From the NCBI GenBank assembly GCA_016718845.1, contig JADKCK010000023.1, forward strand, positions 1 to 64,000: DNA of 64,000 nucleotides. Reading direction: 5' to 3'. Positions 42,442-50,683 of this stretch are shown piece after piece. Source of the stretch: Sphingobacteriales bacterium. Its GTDB lineage: Bacteria; Bacteroidota; Bacteroidia; Chitinophagales; UBA2359. The number at the start of each line of letters is the position of its first letter. The first letter of the stretch is position 1. Below the pieces are notes generated by a model. The model was given only the letters and a program-made list of their open reading frames with translations. It made no database searches and was not told the DNA's origin. The translations under genes were made by a program, and so were the position numbers.

Positions 42442-42962
42442 TTATTCGGCATTAGTTCTTTTTCGTATTATCCTCATCTGACCTCGATGATTAATCTCGT
42501 CTTCGAATACATGAAACCACATAAAATAATGGTTAGCTTTTTTACCATGCCAAAAATCTTCTTCGACATATAGCCAATCATCACTAACTGATTTGAATAA
42601 ATCAAGGGTTTTATTTCTTACTTGCTCTAGTTTGTTTATATAAAAACTTAGGTCATTTCCTTTTATTTTCTCTCTTCCTTCTTCGCCCAAATCAAGTGCA
42701 GCTCCCCAAATCAAATTTTCTTCTTCGTTCAATCCTCTTTTTCGAATGTTGAAACTTGATAACAATACTCAATTGCTGCACAATGTAATAACAAAGCTCC
42801 AATTGAGTTACTTTGGGCATCGAGCAAAAAGTCGAGCTGGTTTTGTGTTAGCCCTTTAACTGTATTTAATGTGGTAAATCTTACATAGTTCATCATAGAA
42901 ACTAATCGGCTAATTTGTGGCGAATAGCCGGGTATGTCGGTTATAAGCAATAGATTTTCCAA
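42442..42962 (-). pseudogene. DinB-family protein, frameshifted
   Basis: The first part (42729-42962, TTG start) reads VSMMNYVRFTTLNTVKGLTQ, then ALLLHCAAIEYCYQVSTFEK and stops two codons later; the second (42442-42765) continues RGLNEEENLIWGAALDLGEEG to MWFHVFEDEINHRGQMRIIRKR. The His residues of both halves (LLHCAAIE, HVFEDEINHRGQ) make a metal-binding four-helix DinB/DUF664 fold. Adding one A to the A5 run in TTCGAAAAAGAGG (T5 at 42738-42742 on the plus strand) joins the frames. DinB-like enzymes use bacillithiol or similar thiols in some bacteria; bshC is 10 kb away. Confidence 0.8.
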
Positions 42963-43028
42963 TTTTGTACTTATTTAATAGGTGTTTAGATTTTGAGCAA
43001 CAACTAGTCTGCAACTAGTATTAAGCGG

Positions 43029-43036
43029 CAAAGGTA
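43029..43036 (-). promoter_or_regulatory. -7 box (TACCTTTG) for the DinB gene
   Basis: Minus-strand TACCTTTG 67 bp before the TTG start. Confidence 0.45.
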
Positions 43037-43162
43037 CGCAAAACAAAAATAACAATACAGCATGAAATTAATAAAAGTTGGTTTTGGGATTAATACCAAA
43101 GGTAAATTTCATGCTAAAATTTCAAAATTGAGCAACTATATTTTTGTTTGAACAAATTTGTC

Positions 43163-43170
43163 TATCTTTG
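43163..43170 (+). promoter_or_regulatory. -7 box (TATCTTTG) for kdsC
   Basis: TTTTTG (43141-43146), 16 bp, then TATCTTTG; 38 bp before the ATG. Confidence 0.6.
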
Positions 43171-43208
43171 CGCGTTTATTTTAGATTTAACTAAATTGTT
43201 TAACCAAG

Positions 43209-43709
43209 ATGAATTTATTAGCCCAGTTTGAGCAAATTAAAACTTTAGTGTTTGATGTAGATGGTGTTTTTACCGACAACAGTATATTAGTTACCGAACA
43301 AGGCGAATTTTTGCGCCGTATGAACGTAAGAGATGGGTATGCCCTAAAACGAGCCATAGAGGTAGGTATAAATGTGGCTATTATAACAGGTGGTACTTCG
43401 GTGGGTATTACCAAACGCTTTACCTTACTTGGTGTAAAGCACATTTTTAGTGGTGTGCATGAAAAAGGTTCGGTACTGCAATATTTTTTAGACGAACAGC
43501 GTTTATCAGCACAACACACCTTATATATGGGTGATGATATACTTGATGTTGCTCCGCTAAAAATGGTAGGTTTACCCACCTGTCCCGCCGATGCCATACC
43601 CGAAGTATTGGCAGTTGCCCAATATATATCGCCACTAAACGGCGGCTGCGGTTGCGTGCGCGATGTGATAGAAAAAATACTAAAACTAAGGGGAGAATGG
43701 GGAGGGTAA
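43209..43709 (+). CDS. kdsC: 3-deoxy-manno-octulosonate-8-phosphate phosphatase (HAD, KdsC type)
   Basis: 166 residues, the size of capless HAD phosphatases of the KdsC family. Motif I is FDVDGVFTDNSI (nucleophile and acid Asp), motif II IITGG, motif III K of VHEKGS, and motif IV YMGDDILD. It removes phosphate from KDO-8-phosphate before KdsB acts. The C-terminal NGGCGCVRDVIEKIL stretch, with Gly/Arg that enter the neighbour subunit's active site, is typical of tetrameric KdsC. Start ATG follows a TATCTTTG promoter. Confidence 0.9.
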   Translation: MNLLAQFEQIKTLVFDVDGVFTDNSILVTEQGEFLRRMNVRDGYALKRAIEVGINVAIITGGTSVGITKRFTLLGVKHIFSGVHEKGSVLQYFLDEQRLSAQHTLYMGDDILDVAPLKMVGLPTCPADAIPEVLAVAQYISPLNGGCGCVRDVIEKILKLRGEWGG

Positions 43710-44070
43710 TTGTTAATTATAAATTATAAATTATAATTTACGATGTTGCTGTAAAAAAAGTGCTACTACGATATTTTTTGTGGATAGCTTTGTAAAGATT
43801 TGCTATTGTATCAGTTATTTGGGTCTAAAATAGCTTTTTTTATGGATTTTTTTCCGTGGCAGAGGATTTAAACTCTCCACTACGGAGAAAATGATTTGAA
43901 TTACCCACAATCTTTGTCGTAGTACCAAAAAGTTTTACAATTACTATTATAACTCTCCTTGTTTATCACCACCGTATTTTTTTGTTATCAAATTTATCAA
44001 CCCAAAGTAAATAAATCATAAGTTTTCATTATTTTACCAATTACAGTTTATAATTTATCATTAATAAAGC
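43710..44070. other. Intergenic region with a structured remnant
   Basis: TTATAAAT-type low complexity at 43716-43742. An imperfect hairpin lies at about 43849-43895 (TTTTCCGTGG, AGAG, loop GATTTAAA, CTCT, CCACTACGGAGAAAA). A shorter ATTTATCATT stretch precedes the ubiA-like start. No coding region was found. Confidence 0.4.
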
Positions 44071-45207
44071 ATGTTCAAACTAATTCGTCCGCTCAATTTG
44101 TTTTATGTAGCACTTATTATGTTGCTATTGCGCTATTGCATAGTAACGCCTTTGTTTGGTTTTACCGACTATCAGCTTAGTTTATCAACTTGGCAATATT
44201 TGCTGTTAATTTTATCAACGGTTTTGATAACGGCAGGGGGCTACATCATCAACGATTACTACGATGTAGCAGCCGATACCTTTAACAAACCCATGAAGCT
44301 AATTATTGGCACACACGTAAGCCCCGAACAAGCACTAAAAGCCTATATGGTGTGCAATGCTTTGGGTATAGGCTTAGCCCTTTATTTGGCAACAGTGGCA
44401 GGTAGTTACAAATTGGTGTTTGTACAGTTGTTAGCAGCAATATTGTTGTGGTTTTACTCTACCAAACTACAAAAAATGCCTTTGATAGGCAATTTAACCA
44501 TTGCTTTTTTGGGCGCTTTAATGGTACTGTTACCTGCCTTTTACGAGGCAGCCTTAGCCGACCAACTATTAGCTACTGTGCTAAGCTTGTTTGGGTTTGG
44601 AAAAGAAACCATCGAGGCTTTGGGCATAACCCTGTCCGAGTTTAGTGCCTCGGTGCTTGCTTATTTTTATAGCTATGCCTTTTTTGCATTTTTGTTTACT
44701 TTGGTGCGCGAGTTAGTAAAAGATGCCGAAGATGCCGAAGGCGACGAAAACGCAGGCTACAAAACCTTACCTATTGTAGCAGGTTTGCAAATTACCAAAT
44801 TGTTGGCGGTTGTGGTATTGTTAATAGCCATTAACTATTTGGTGAAATTTATGATTGTCGAATTTGCGTACCAACAATACATCAGTACCATTGGCATTGG
44901 TGTGCTAATTGTGTTGCCCTGTATATATATGGTATACAGTTTGTGGAAAGCTCGTATGTCTAACGATTTTCACCAACTTAGCACATTAATTAAAGGAGTT
45001 ATGTTTGTAGGTTTGTTGTATATGCCTTATCTTTGGAGCACCATGCAGTCGGCGGGCGTAACCTATACCAACCCCAATGGTGAAATCACCAACATACAAT
45101 TTACCCCCAACACCGACTCGACAACCACCCCAACAAACGATACTACCGCCATAGAAACCGACACCACCCAACAACAACACGAAATTAGTATAGAACCCGG
45201 AAACTAA
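44071..45207 (+). CDS. UbiA-family prenyltransferase (geranylgeranylglyceryl-phosphate synthase-like or menaquinone/heme type)
   Basis: 378 residues. Integral membrane prenyltransferase with about eight helices. The first Asp-rich motif is NDYYDVAADTFNKP (NDxxDxxxD); the second, DAEDAEGDENAGYKT, follows about 120 residues later. The 'FKLIRPLNLFYVALIML' start is shared with Bacteroidota enzymes often named geranylgeranylglycerol-phosphate geranylgeranyltransferase. The last 45 residues are Thr/Asn/Pro-rich and probably disordered. The lipid acceptor cannot be read from sequence. The DNA methyltransferase start follows after 81 bp. Confidence 0.8.
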   Translation: MFKLIRPLNLFYVALIMLLLRYCIVTPLFGFTDYQLSLSTWQYLLLILSTVLITAGGYIINDYYDVAADTFNKPMKLIIGTHVSPEQALKAYMVCNALGIGLALYLATVAGSYKLVFVQLLAAILLWFYSTKLQKMPLIGNLTIAFLGALMVLLPAFYEAALADQLLATVLSLFGFGKETIEALGITLSEFSASVLAYFYSYAFFAFLFTLVRELVKDAEDAEGDENAGYKTLPIVAGLQITKLLAVVVLLIAINYLVKFMIVEFAYQQYISTIGIGVLIVLPCIYMVYSLWKARMSNDFHQLSTLIKGVMFVGLLYMPYLWSTMQSAGVTYTNPNGEITNIQFTPNTDSTTTPTNDTTAIETDTTQQQHEISIEPGN

Positions 45208-45288
45208 TTGCTTTACTGTTTATTGGTTGATGTGTTGGGTTTTTCAACAAACAGGGTATTATTCCTCACCAATTGTTTATTTATTTAT

Positions 45289-46140
45289 ATGGCATTCAAT
45301 CAACTTATTTGGGGCGATAACTTACCTATATTACAACAAATGCCCGCCGCTTCGGTTGATTTGGTGTACCTCGACCCACCGTTTTTTACTAACCGACAGT
45401 TTAGTATCACCGACAAAGCAACGCAACACACCCGACAGTTTGACGACCGATGGAGCGGAGGTATAACCGAATACATTGATTGGTTATACCCCCGTGTTGC
45501 CGAGTTACACCGCTTGCTAAAACCCAACGGTAGTTTGTATCTGCACTGCGACTGGCACGCCGATGCCTATATTAGGGTGCAAATACTCGATGCTATTTTT
45601 GGTGCCGATAACTTTTTAAACCACCTTGTTTGGCATTATGTAATGGGCGCAAGTGCCACCAAAAATTTTGGCAAAAAATACGACTCTATATTTTGGTACG
45701 CCAAAAATCACCAACAATACACATTTAACTTAGCCGATATTCTGGTGCCTTATAATCCCGAAACCATTGCCCGCTCGAAACGCGGAGAAGCGAGATATAA
45801 ACAAGTATTAGACGAAACCAATGGCAAAAACCCAGGTAATGTTTGGACAGATATACACCCCATACAAGGCAACAGCATAGAACGAGTTAATTACCCTACC
45901 CAAAAGCCCGAAAAACTATTAGAGCGCATTATATTAGCAAGTAGCAATCGGCACCAAACTATCCTCGACCCGTTTGCCGGTAGCGGTACTACCTTAGCCG
46001 TAGCCAATAACTTAGGTAGATATTGGATAGGTATTGACGAATCGGAGGCAGCTATTAACGTATGCAAACAACGACTAAGCCAACAAAAGGCTGATTTTGT
46101 GTGTCAAAAAACAATTAATGAGGATAATCCACGCCTTTAA
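45289..46140 (+). CDS. Site-specific DNA methyltransferase (beta class, N4/N6)
   Basis: 283 residues from the ATG at 45289 (MAFNQLIWGDNLPIL, the normal start of the family); a longer frame would begin right at the previous stop and add an unrelated hydrophobic stretch. Catalytic motif IV is DLVYLDPPF (DPPF at residues 29-32); the SAM-binding motif ILDPFAGSGTTLAVA is near the C-terminus and YPTQKPEKLLERII precedes it. Motif order IV before I defines the beta class of adenine-N6 or cytosine-N4 methylases. No restriction endonuclease gene lies within several kb on either side. Confidence 0.85.
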   Translation: MAFNQLIWGDNLPILQQMPAASVDLVYLDPPFFTNRQFSITDKATQHTRQFDDRWSGGITEYIDWLYPRVAELHRLLKPNGSLYLHCDWHADAYIRVQILDAIFGADNFLNHLVWHYVMGASATKNFGKKYDSIFWYAKNHQQYTFNLADILVPYNPETIARSKRGEARYKQVLDETNGKNPGNVWTDIHPIQGNSIERVNYPTQKPEKLLERIILASSNRHQTILDPFAGSGTTLAVANNLGRYWIGIDESEAAINVCKQRLSQQKADFVCQKTINEDNPRL

Positions 46141-46229
46141 ATCCCTTATCTGTCATTTTACATAGTTGCGGCAAGCTCAATAGTTGCCTTGCCGATGTTT
46201 TTTACACCGCAAAGCAACCTTTTTATTGT

Positions 46230-46580
46230 AAGATGCGTTACCAACAATTGCAGGCTGGCCGCTACAGGCTACAGGCTATCCGCTACAGGCTTACAGGTAT
46301 TCGCCACCTCGCAACATCGCAACATCGCCACCTCGCAACATCGCAACATCGCAACATCGCCACCTCGCAACATCGCCACCTCCTCGCCACCTCGCAACAT
46401 CGCAACATCGCCACCTCACAACATCGCCAACATCGCCACCTCACAACATCGCCACCTCACAACATCGCAACATCGCCACCTCACAACATCGCCACCTCAC
46501 AACATCGCAACATCACCACCTCACAACATCGCAACATCACCACCTCACAACATCGCAACATCACCACCTCACAACATCAC
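46230..46580. repeat. GCTACAGGC repeats and octamer array abutting the RnfD-like start
   Basis: 46243-46295 carries short GCTACAGGC/TATCCGC units, related to the AGCGGATAGC block at 3781. 46303-46580 carries about 30 octamers CATCGCAA, CATCGCCA and CCTCACAA in irregular order, ending two bases from the ATG. Translation of this block gives His/Arg/Asn/Thr/Pro nonsense. The octamer is the reverse complement of the units at 3132 and 35653. Confidence 0.9.
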
Positions 46581-46581
46581 C

Positions 46582-47403
46582 ATGAACAATCTACTAACTT
46601 ATTTGCGAGCAGATGCTAGGCATTATCAAATTTTATTTTTAGGTACTTTTTTGTGCTATGGCATTTTTGTATTAAACTGGGATGCCGATTTGATAAAATA
46701 TGCCTCCATATTTACCACTGCCATTGCCGTACAATTATTGGGCGTGCGTTGGGTAGGGGGTAGTTATACATCGGTTAAAAGTGCTTTAATAACTTCGTTA
46801 AGTTTGTGTTTGTTGTTTAAGTCAAACAGCTATGCAGTGGTATCGTTGGCAACTATGTTGGCAATAGGCAGTAAGTTTGTATTACGATACAAGGGCAAAC
46901 ACTTTTTTAATCCAGCTAATTTTGGTATTATTGCCACTATTTTGCTCACCCAAAACGCCTGGATTTCGCCCGGACAATGGGGTAGTGCTACCATTTTGTT
47001 GTTTTTGGTGGGCTCGTTAGGTACATTTGTATTGTATAAAGTAGGGCGTATTGACATTGGCTTGGCTTTTTTGCTTACGCTCTTGGGGCTACAATTTTAT
47101 CGCAGCATTTTATATTTAGGCTGGCCCCTCGATTTTTTAATGCAACAATTTACCAGTGGTAGTTTACTGCTGTTTTCGTTTTTTATGATTACCGACCCCG
47201 TATCTACCCCAAATCACCCAAAAGTCCGTATTTTTTGGGCAATGTTGGTCGCCTTTATTTCGTTTGTACTAACCAACTATTATTTTATCAATGCAGCTCC
47301 TTTATGGGTGTTGTTTTTTATATCGCCCATAACGCCCTTTTTCGATAAACTGTTTGTAGCTAACCGCTTTGTATGGCAAAAACAATTAGTAATAAATAAT
47401 TAA
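46582..47403 (+). CDS. RnfD/NqrB-like membrane protein
   Basis: 273 residues, about eight or nine membrane helices. KHFFNPANFGIIATILL and FFMITDPVSTPNHP match the conserved segments of RnfD/NqrB (PF03116); in true Rnf/Nqr the Thr near SGATMAT carries covalent FMN and ITDP has a similar place. Only this subunit is present; no RnfA, B, C, E, G genes are seen. The two DUF2330 genes follow at 24 and 33 bp, so this is probably one operon. Electron transfer coupled to an exported partner is possible, but not shown. The start was set at the first ATG after the octamer array. Confidence 0.75.
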   Translation: MNNLLTYLRADARHYQILFLGTFLCYGIFVLNWDADLIKYASIFTTAIAVQLLGVRWVGGSYTSVKSALITSLSLCLLFKSNSYAVVSLATMLAIGSKFVLRYKGKHFFNPANFGIIATILLTQNAWISPGQWGSATILLFLVGSLGTFVLYKVGRIDIGLAFLLTLLGLQFYRSILYLGWPLDFLMQQFTSGSLLLFSFFMITDPVSTPNHPKVRIFWAMLVAFISFVLTNYYFINAAPLWVLFFISPITPFFDKLFVANRFVWQKQLVINN

Positions 47404-47426
47404 TAAACCACAATAAATAATAATTC

Positions 47427-49040
47427 ATGAAAAATCTACTTTTACTTTTCCTTTGTTTGTTTTTATCAACGGTTCGCATATCGGCATTTTGCGGTATATA
47501 TGTAGCCAAAGCCGACAGCAAATTGTTCAACGAATCGTCGCAGGTGATATTGGTGCGCGATGGCAACAAAACAACCCTTACCATGTCGAACGACTTTAAG
47601 GGTAGTGTTGCCGATTTTGCTATGGTGGTGCCTGTGCCTGTTGTGATTAAGCGCGACGATATTAAAATTGCCGACCAAAGCCTATTCGATGCCCTCGATG
47701 GCTACTCGTCGCCGCGTTTGGTAGAATATTACGACCAAGACCCATGCAATAGGTATGAAGAGCGAACAATGCAAATGAGGTCAAGGGGAGCGGCTCCTAT
47801 GGCATCTGGAAAATCGGTAGAGATGCAAAAGGGTAGGGGAGTAACCATAGAGGCAAGTTATACCGTTGGTGAGTACGACATTTTGGTGCTTTCGGCTACC
47901 GACTCGAAGGGTTTAGAGACATGGCTGATTGAAAATGGCTATAAAATACCTGCCGGAGCCCGCGAAGTGCTGCGCCCGTACATTATGAGCAACACCAAGT
48001 TTTTTGTGGCAAAGGTAAACCTGGAAGAGCAACAAAATTTAGGCTTTAATAAACTGCGCCCACTACAAATACACTTCGAATCGCCCAAATTTATGCTACC
48101 TATTAGGTTGGGTATGGCAAATGCCAATGGCAACCAAGATTTGATTATCTACGGTTTATCAAAAAAAGGACGCATAGAATGTACTAACTATGCTACAATA
48201 AACATGACTAGCAACCGCAAAATACCCGAATTTGTGAAAGACGATTTTGGGCATTTTTATAAAGATTTGTTTGCCAAAATATGGAAAAACAAAGGGCAAA
48301 AAGTGGCTTTTTTAGAGTATGCCTGGGACGTAAGTCCACAAAACGGCATGAAATGCGACCCCTGCGTTAACCCTGGTCCGCAGGCGTATCACCTAATACA
48401 AGCTGGTGCCGATTGGATAACCGACAATGGCGGCGGCGGCGGCGGTAGAGGTGGTTGGAATGGCGGCGGCGGCGGTGGGCAAGCGTATTTTACCCGCTTG
48501 CATGTGCGCTATAACCGCACCGCATTTGCCCAAGATTTAATGTTTCAGGAAACACCAAACCGCGAAAACTACCAAGCCCGATACATCCTTACACACCCCG
48601 CACAAAGCCAATTTGACTGCGGCGCACAAGCCACTACGTACTTAAAAGAGGTTATTGCACGCCGCCAAACCGAATTGGCAAACTTAGCCCAACTAACAGG
48701 CTGGGACATTAGCCAATACCGCAATTACATAGAACAATACAACAACCTACTGCCCGAAAAAGACAAACTAAAACGCAACGAACTGCTGCCAATAGTGGAT
48801 ATTGACGATGATGGCAACACCAATAACCCAAACAACGAACCCAAAAGCGAACCCCAAAGCGAACCCTTAATAGACACTAAATCCAATCCCGAAGTTATCC
48901 CCAATACCGATACTAATACCAATACTAATTGGACATACCTTGTAATGGCTTTAAGTGCCGTAGTAGTTGCCCTAAGTGTAGTGATAGTACAGTTGCTAAA
49001 ACGCGGCAAAAGTGCTTTTACTTCGTCTGAAAATAAATAA
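47427..49040 (+). CDS. DUF2330 domain protein, copy 1
   Basis: 537 residues. Signal peptide residues 1-20 (ending RISA), then FCGIYVAKADSKLFN, SSQVILVRDGNKTTLTM, DFAMVVPVPVVIKRDDIKI, all typical DUF2330. CDPCVNPGP and DQDPC carry conserved Cys pairs. A Gly-rich loop (TDNGGGGGGRGGWNGGGG) splits two halves near residue 335. A membrane helix (YLVMALSAVVVALSVVIVQLL) near residue 510 anchors the C-terminus. The bulk is periplasmic or surface. Function unknown; the link with an RnfD-like subunit suggests membrane electron flow. Copy 2 lies 33 bp downstream. Confidence 0.85.
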   Translation: MKNLLLLFLCLFLSTVRISAFCGIYVAKADSKLFNESSQVILVRDGNKTTLTMSNDFKGSVADFAMVVPVPVVIKRDDIKIADQSLFDALDGYSSPRLVEYYDQDPCNRYEERTMQMRSRGAAPMASGKSVEMQKGRGVTIEASYTVGEYDILVLSATDSKGLETWLIENGYKIPAGAREVLRPYIMSNTKFFVAKVNLEEQQNLGFNKLRPLQIHFESPKFMLPIRLGMANANGNQDLIIYGLSKKGRIECTNYATINMTSNRKIPEFVKDDFGHFYKDLFAKIWKNKGQKVAFLEYAWDVSPQNGMKCDPCVNPGPQAYHLIQAGADWITDNGGGGGGRGGWNGGGGGGQAYFTRLHVRYNRTAFAQDLMFQETPNRENYQARYILTHPAQSQFDCGAQATTYLKEVIARRQTELANLAQLTGWDISQYRNYIEQYNNLLPEKDKLKRNELLPIVDIDDDGNTNNPNNEPKSEPQSEPLIDTKSNPEVIPNTDTNTNTNWTYLVMALSAVVVALSVVIVQLLKRGKSAFTSSENK

Positions 49041-49072
49041 ACTTTCTCTTTAAAACTTCAACCTATTTCATT

Positions 49073-50589
49073 ATGAAAAACCTATTACTGCTAACACTTT
49101 GCGTATTTTTGTCAACGGTTCGCATATCGGCATTTTGCGGTTTTTATGTGGCTAAAGCCGACAGCAAACTGTTCAACGAATCGTCGCAGGTGATATTGGT
49201 GCGCGATGGCAACAAAACAACCCTTACCATGTCGAACGACTTTAAGGGCGATGTTAAGGATTTTGCTATGGTGGTGCCTGTGCCTGTTGTGATTAAGCGC
49301 GATGATATTAAAATTGCCGACGAAAGCTTGTTTGAAGCCCTTGATGGTTATTCGTCGCCGCGTTTGGTAGAGTATTACGACCAAGACCCGTGTCCACGAA
49401 TGATGGAAGATGATGTGGTATATAGTGAAAGTGTGCTTGAATCTGTTACATTGTCTGATGTAGTTGTTTCGAAAAAAAGCAGGGGCGTAAAAATAGAAGC
49501 CCAGTACACCGTTGGCGAGTACGATATTTTGGTGCTTTCGGCTACCGACTCGAAGGGTTTAGAAAAATGGTTGATTGAAAATGGCTATAAAATACCCGCC
49601 AAAGCCCGCGAGGTATTGCGCCCGTATATTATGAGCAACACCAAGTTTTTTGTGGCAAAAGTAAACCTCGAAGAGCAACAAAATTTAGGCTTTAACAAAC
49701 TCCGCCCACTACAAATACACTTCGAATCGCCCAAATTTATGCTGCCTATTAGGTTGGGTATGGCAAATGCCAATGGCAACCAAGATTTGATTATCTACGG
49801 TTTATCAAAAAAAGGACGCATAGAATGTACCAACTATGCCACCCTAAACATGACCAGTAACCGCAAAATACCCGAATTTATAAAAGACGATTTTGGGCAT
49901 TTTTATAAAGATTTGTTTGCCAAAATATGGAAAAACAAAGGGCAAAAAGTAGCCTTTTTAGAGTATGCTTGGGACGTAAGCCCGCAAAATGGTATGAAAT
50001 GCGACCCATGTGTTAACCCGGGTCCGCAGGCGTATCACCTAATACAATCGGTGCCGATTGGATAACAGGTAATGGTGGCGATGGTGATAAGGTGTATTTT
50101 ACCCGCTTGCATGTACGCTACAACCGCACAGCATTTGCCCAAGATTTGATGTTTCAAGAAACACCAAACCGCGAAAACTACCAAGCCCGATACATTCTTA
50201 CACACCCCGCACAAAGCCAATTTGATTGCCCCCAAGCAAATGCTTACCTAAAAGAAGTAGTTGCTCGCCGCCAAGAAGAATTAGCCAACTTAGCAAAATT
50301 AACAGGCTGGAACCTTAGCCAATACCGCAATTATGTAGAACAATACAACAACCTACTGCCCGAAAAAGATAAACTAAAACAAAACCAACTGCTACCAATA
50401 GTTAATATTGACGATGATGAAAATATGGATAATCCTAATAATTCACCACAAAATATACCTTTGATAGACACCTTGCCCAATGTTGGAGCATATTGGACAT
50501 GGCTTGTAATGGCATTAAGTGCCGTAGCAATTGCCTTAAGTGTATGGGTACTACAGTTGCTAAAACGCGAAAAAACTATTAGTGGTTAA
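49073..50589 (+). pseudogene. DUF2330 domain protein, copy 2, frameshifted
   Basis: The first 330 residues follow copy 1 closely, with the same signal peptide and CVNPGPQAYHLIQ block, then stop after SVPIG at 50065. A second frame (from about 50050) continues with ADWITGNGGDGDKVYFTRLH and runs to the C-terminal helix (WLVMALSAVAIALSVWVLQLL). Copy 1 has ATACAAGCTGGTGCC where copy 2 has ATACAATCGGTGCC (50043-50056), one base shorter. With one base restored the protein would be about 505 residues. Blocks are nearly identical to copy 1 at DNA level, others (residues 105-145) differ strongly. Confidence 0.85.
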
Positions 50590-50608
50590 TTGTTAACAAA
50601 AAATGACA

Positions 50609-50660
50609 AGCAAAACGCTTGTTCTTCCAAAATTTGGAGGAACAAGCGTTTTGCTTTTTT
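50609..50660. terminator. Bidirectional terminator
   Basis: AGCAAAACGCTTGTTC and GAACAAGCGTTTTGCT arms, with inner TCCAAA/TTTGGA pairing, then TTTTT; between convergent DUF2330 and pdxA. Confidence 0.9.
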
Positions 50661-50683
50661 GAGCTTGCACAATAATAAATAAT

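Noticed and set aside
43840..43900. tRNA-like or IS-end character of the hairpin near 43870
   Set aside because: It lacks a cloverleaf and terminal duplications; only an imperfect stem is seen.
46189..46581. N-terminal extension of about 130 residues on the RnfD-like protein
   Set aside because: It is the translation of octamer repeats; the membrane protein starts normally at 46582.
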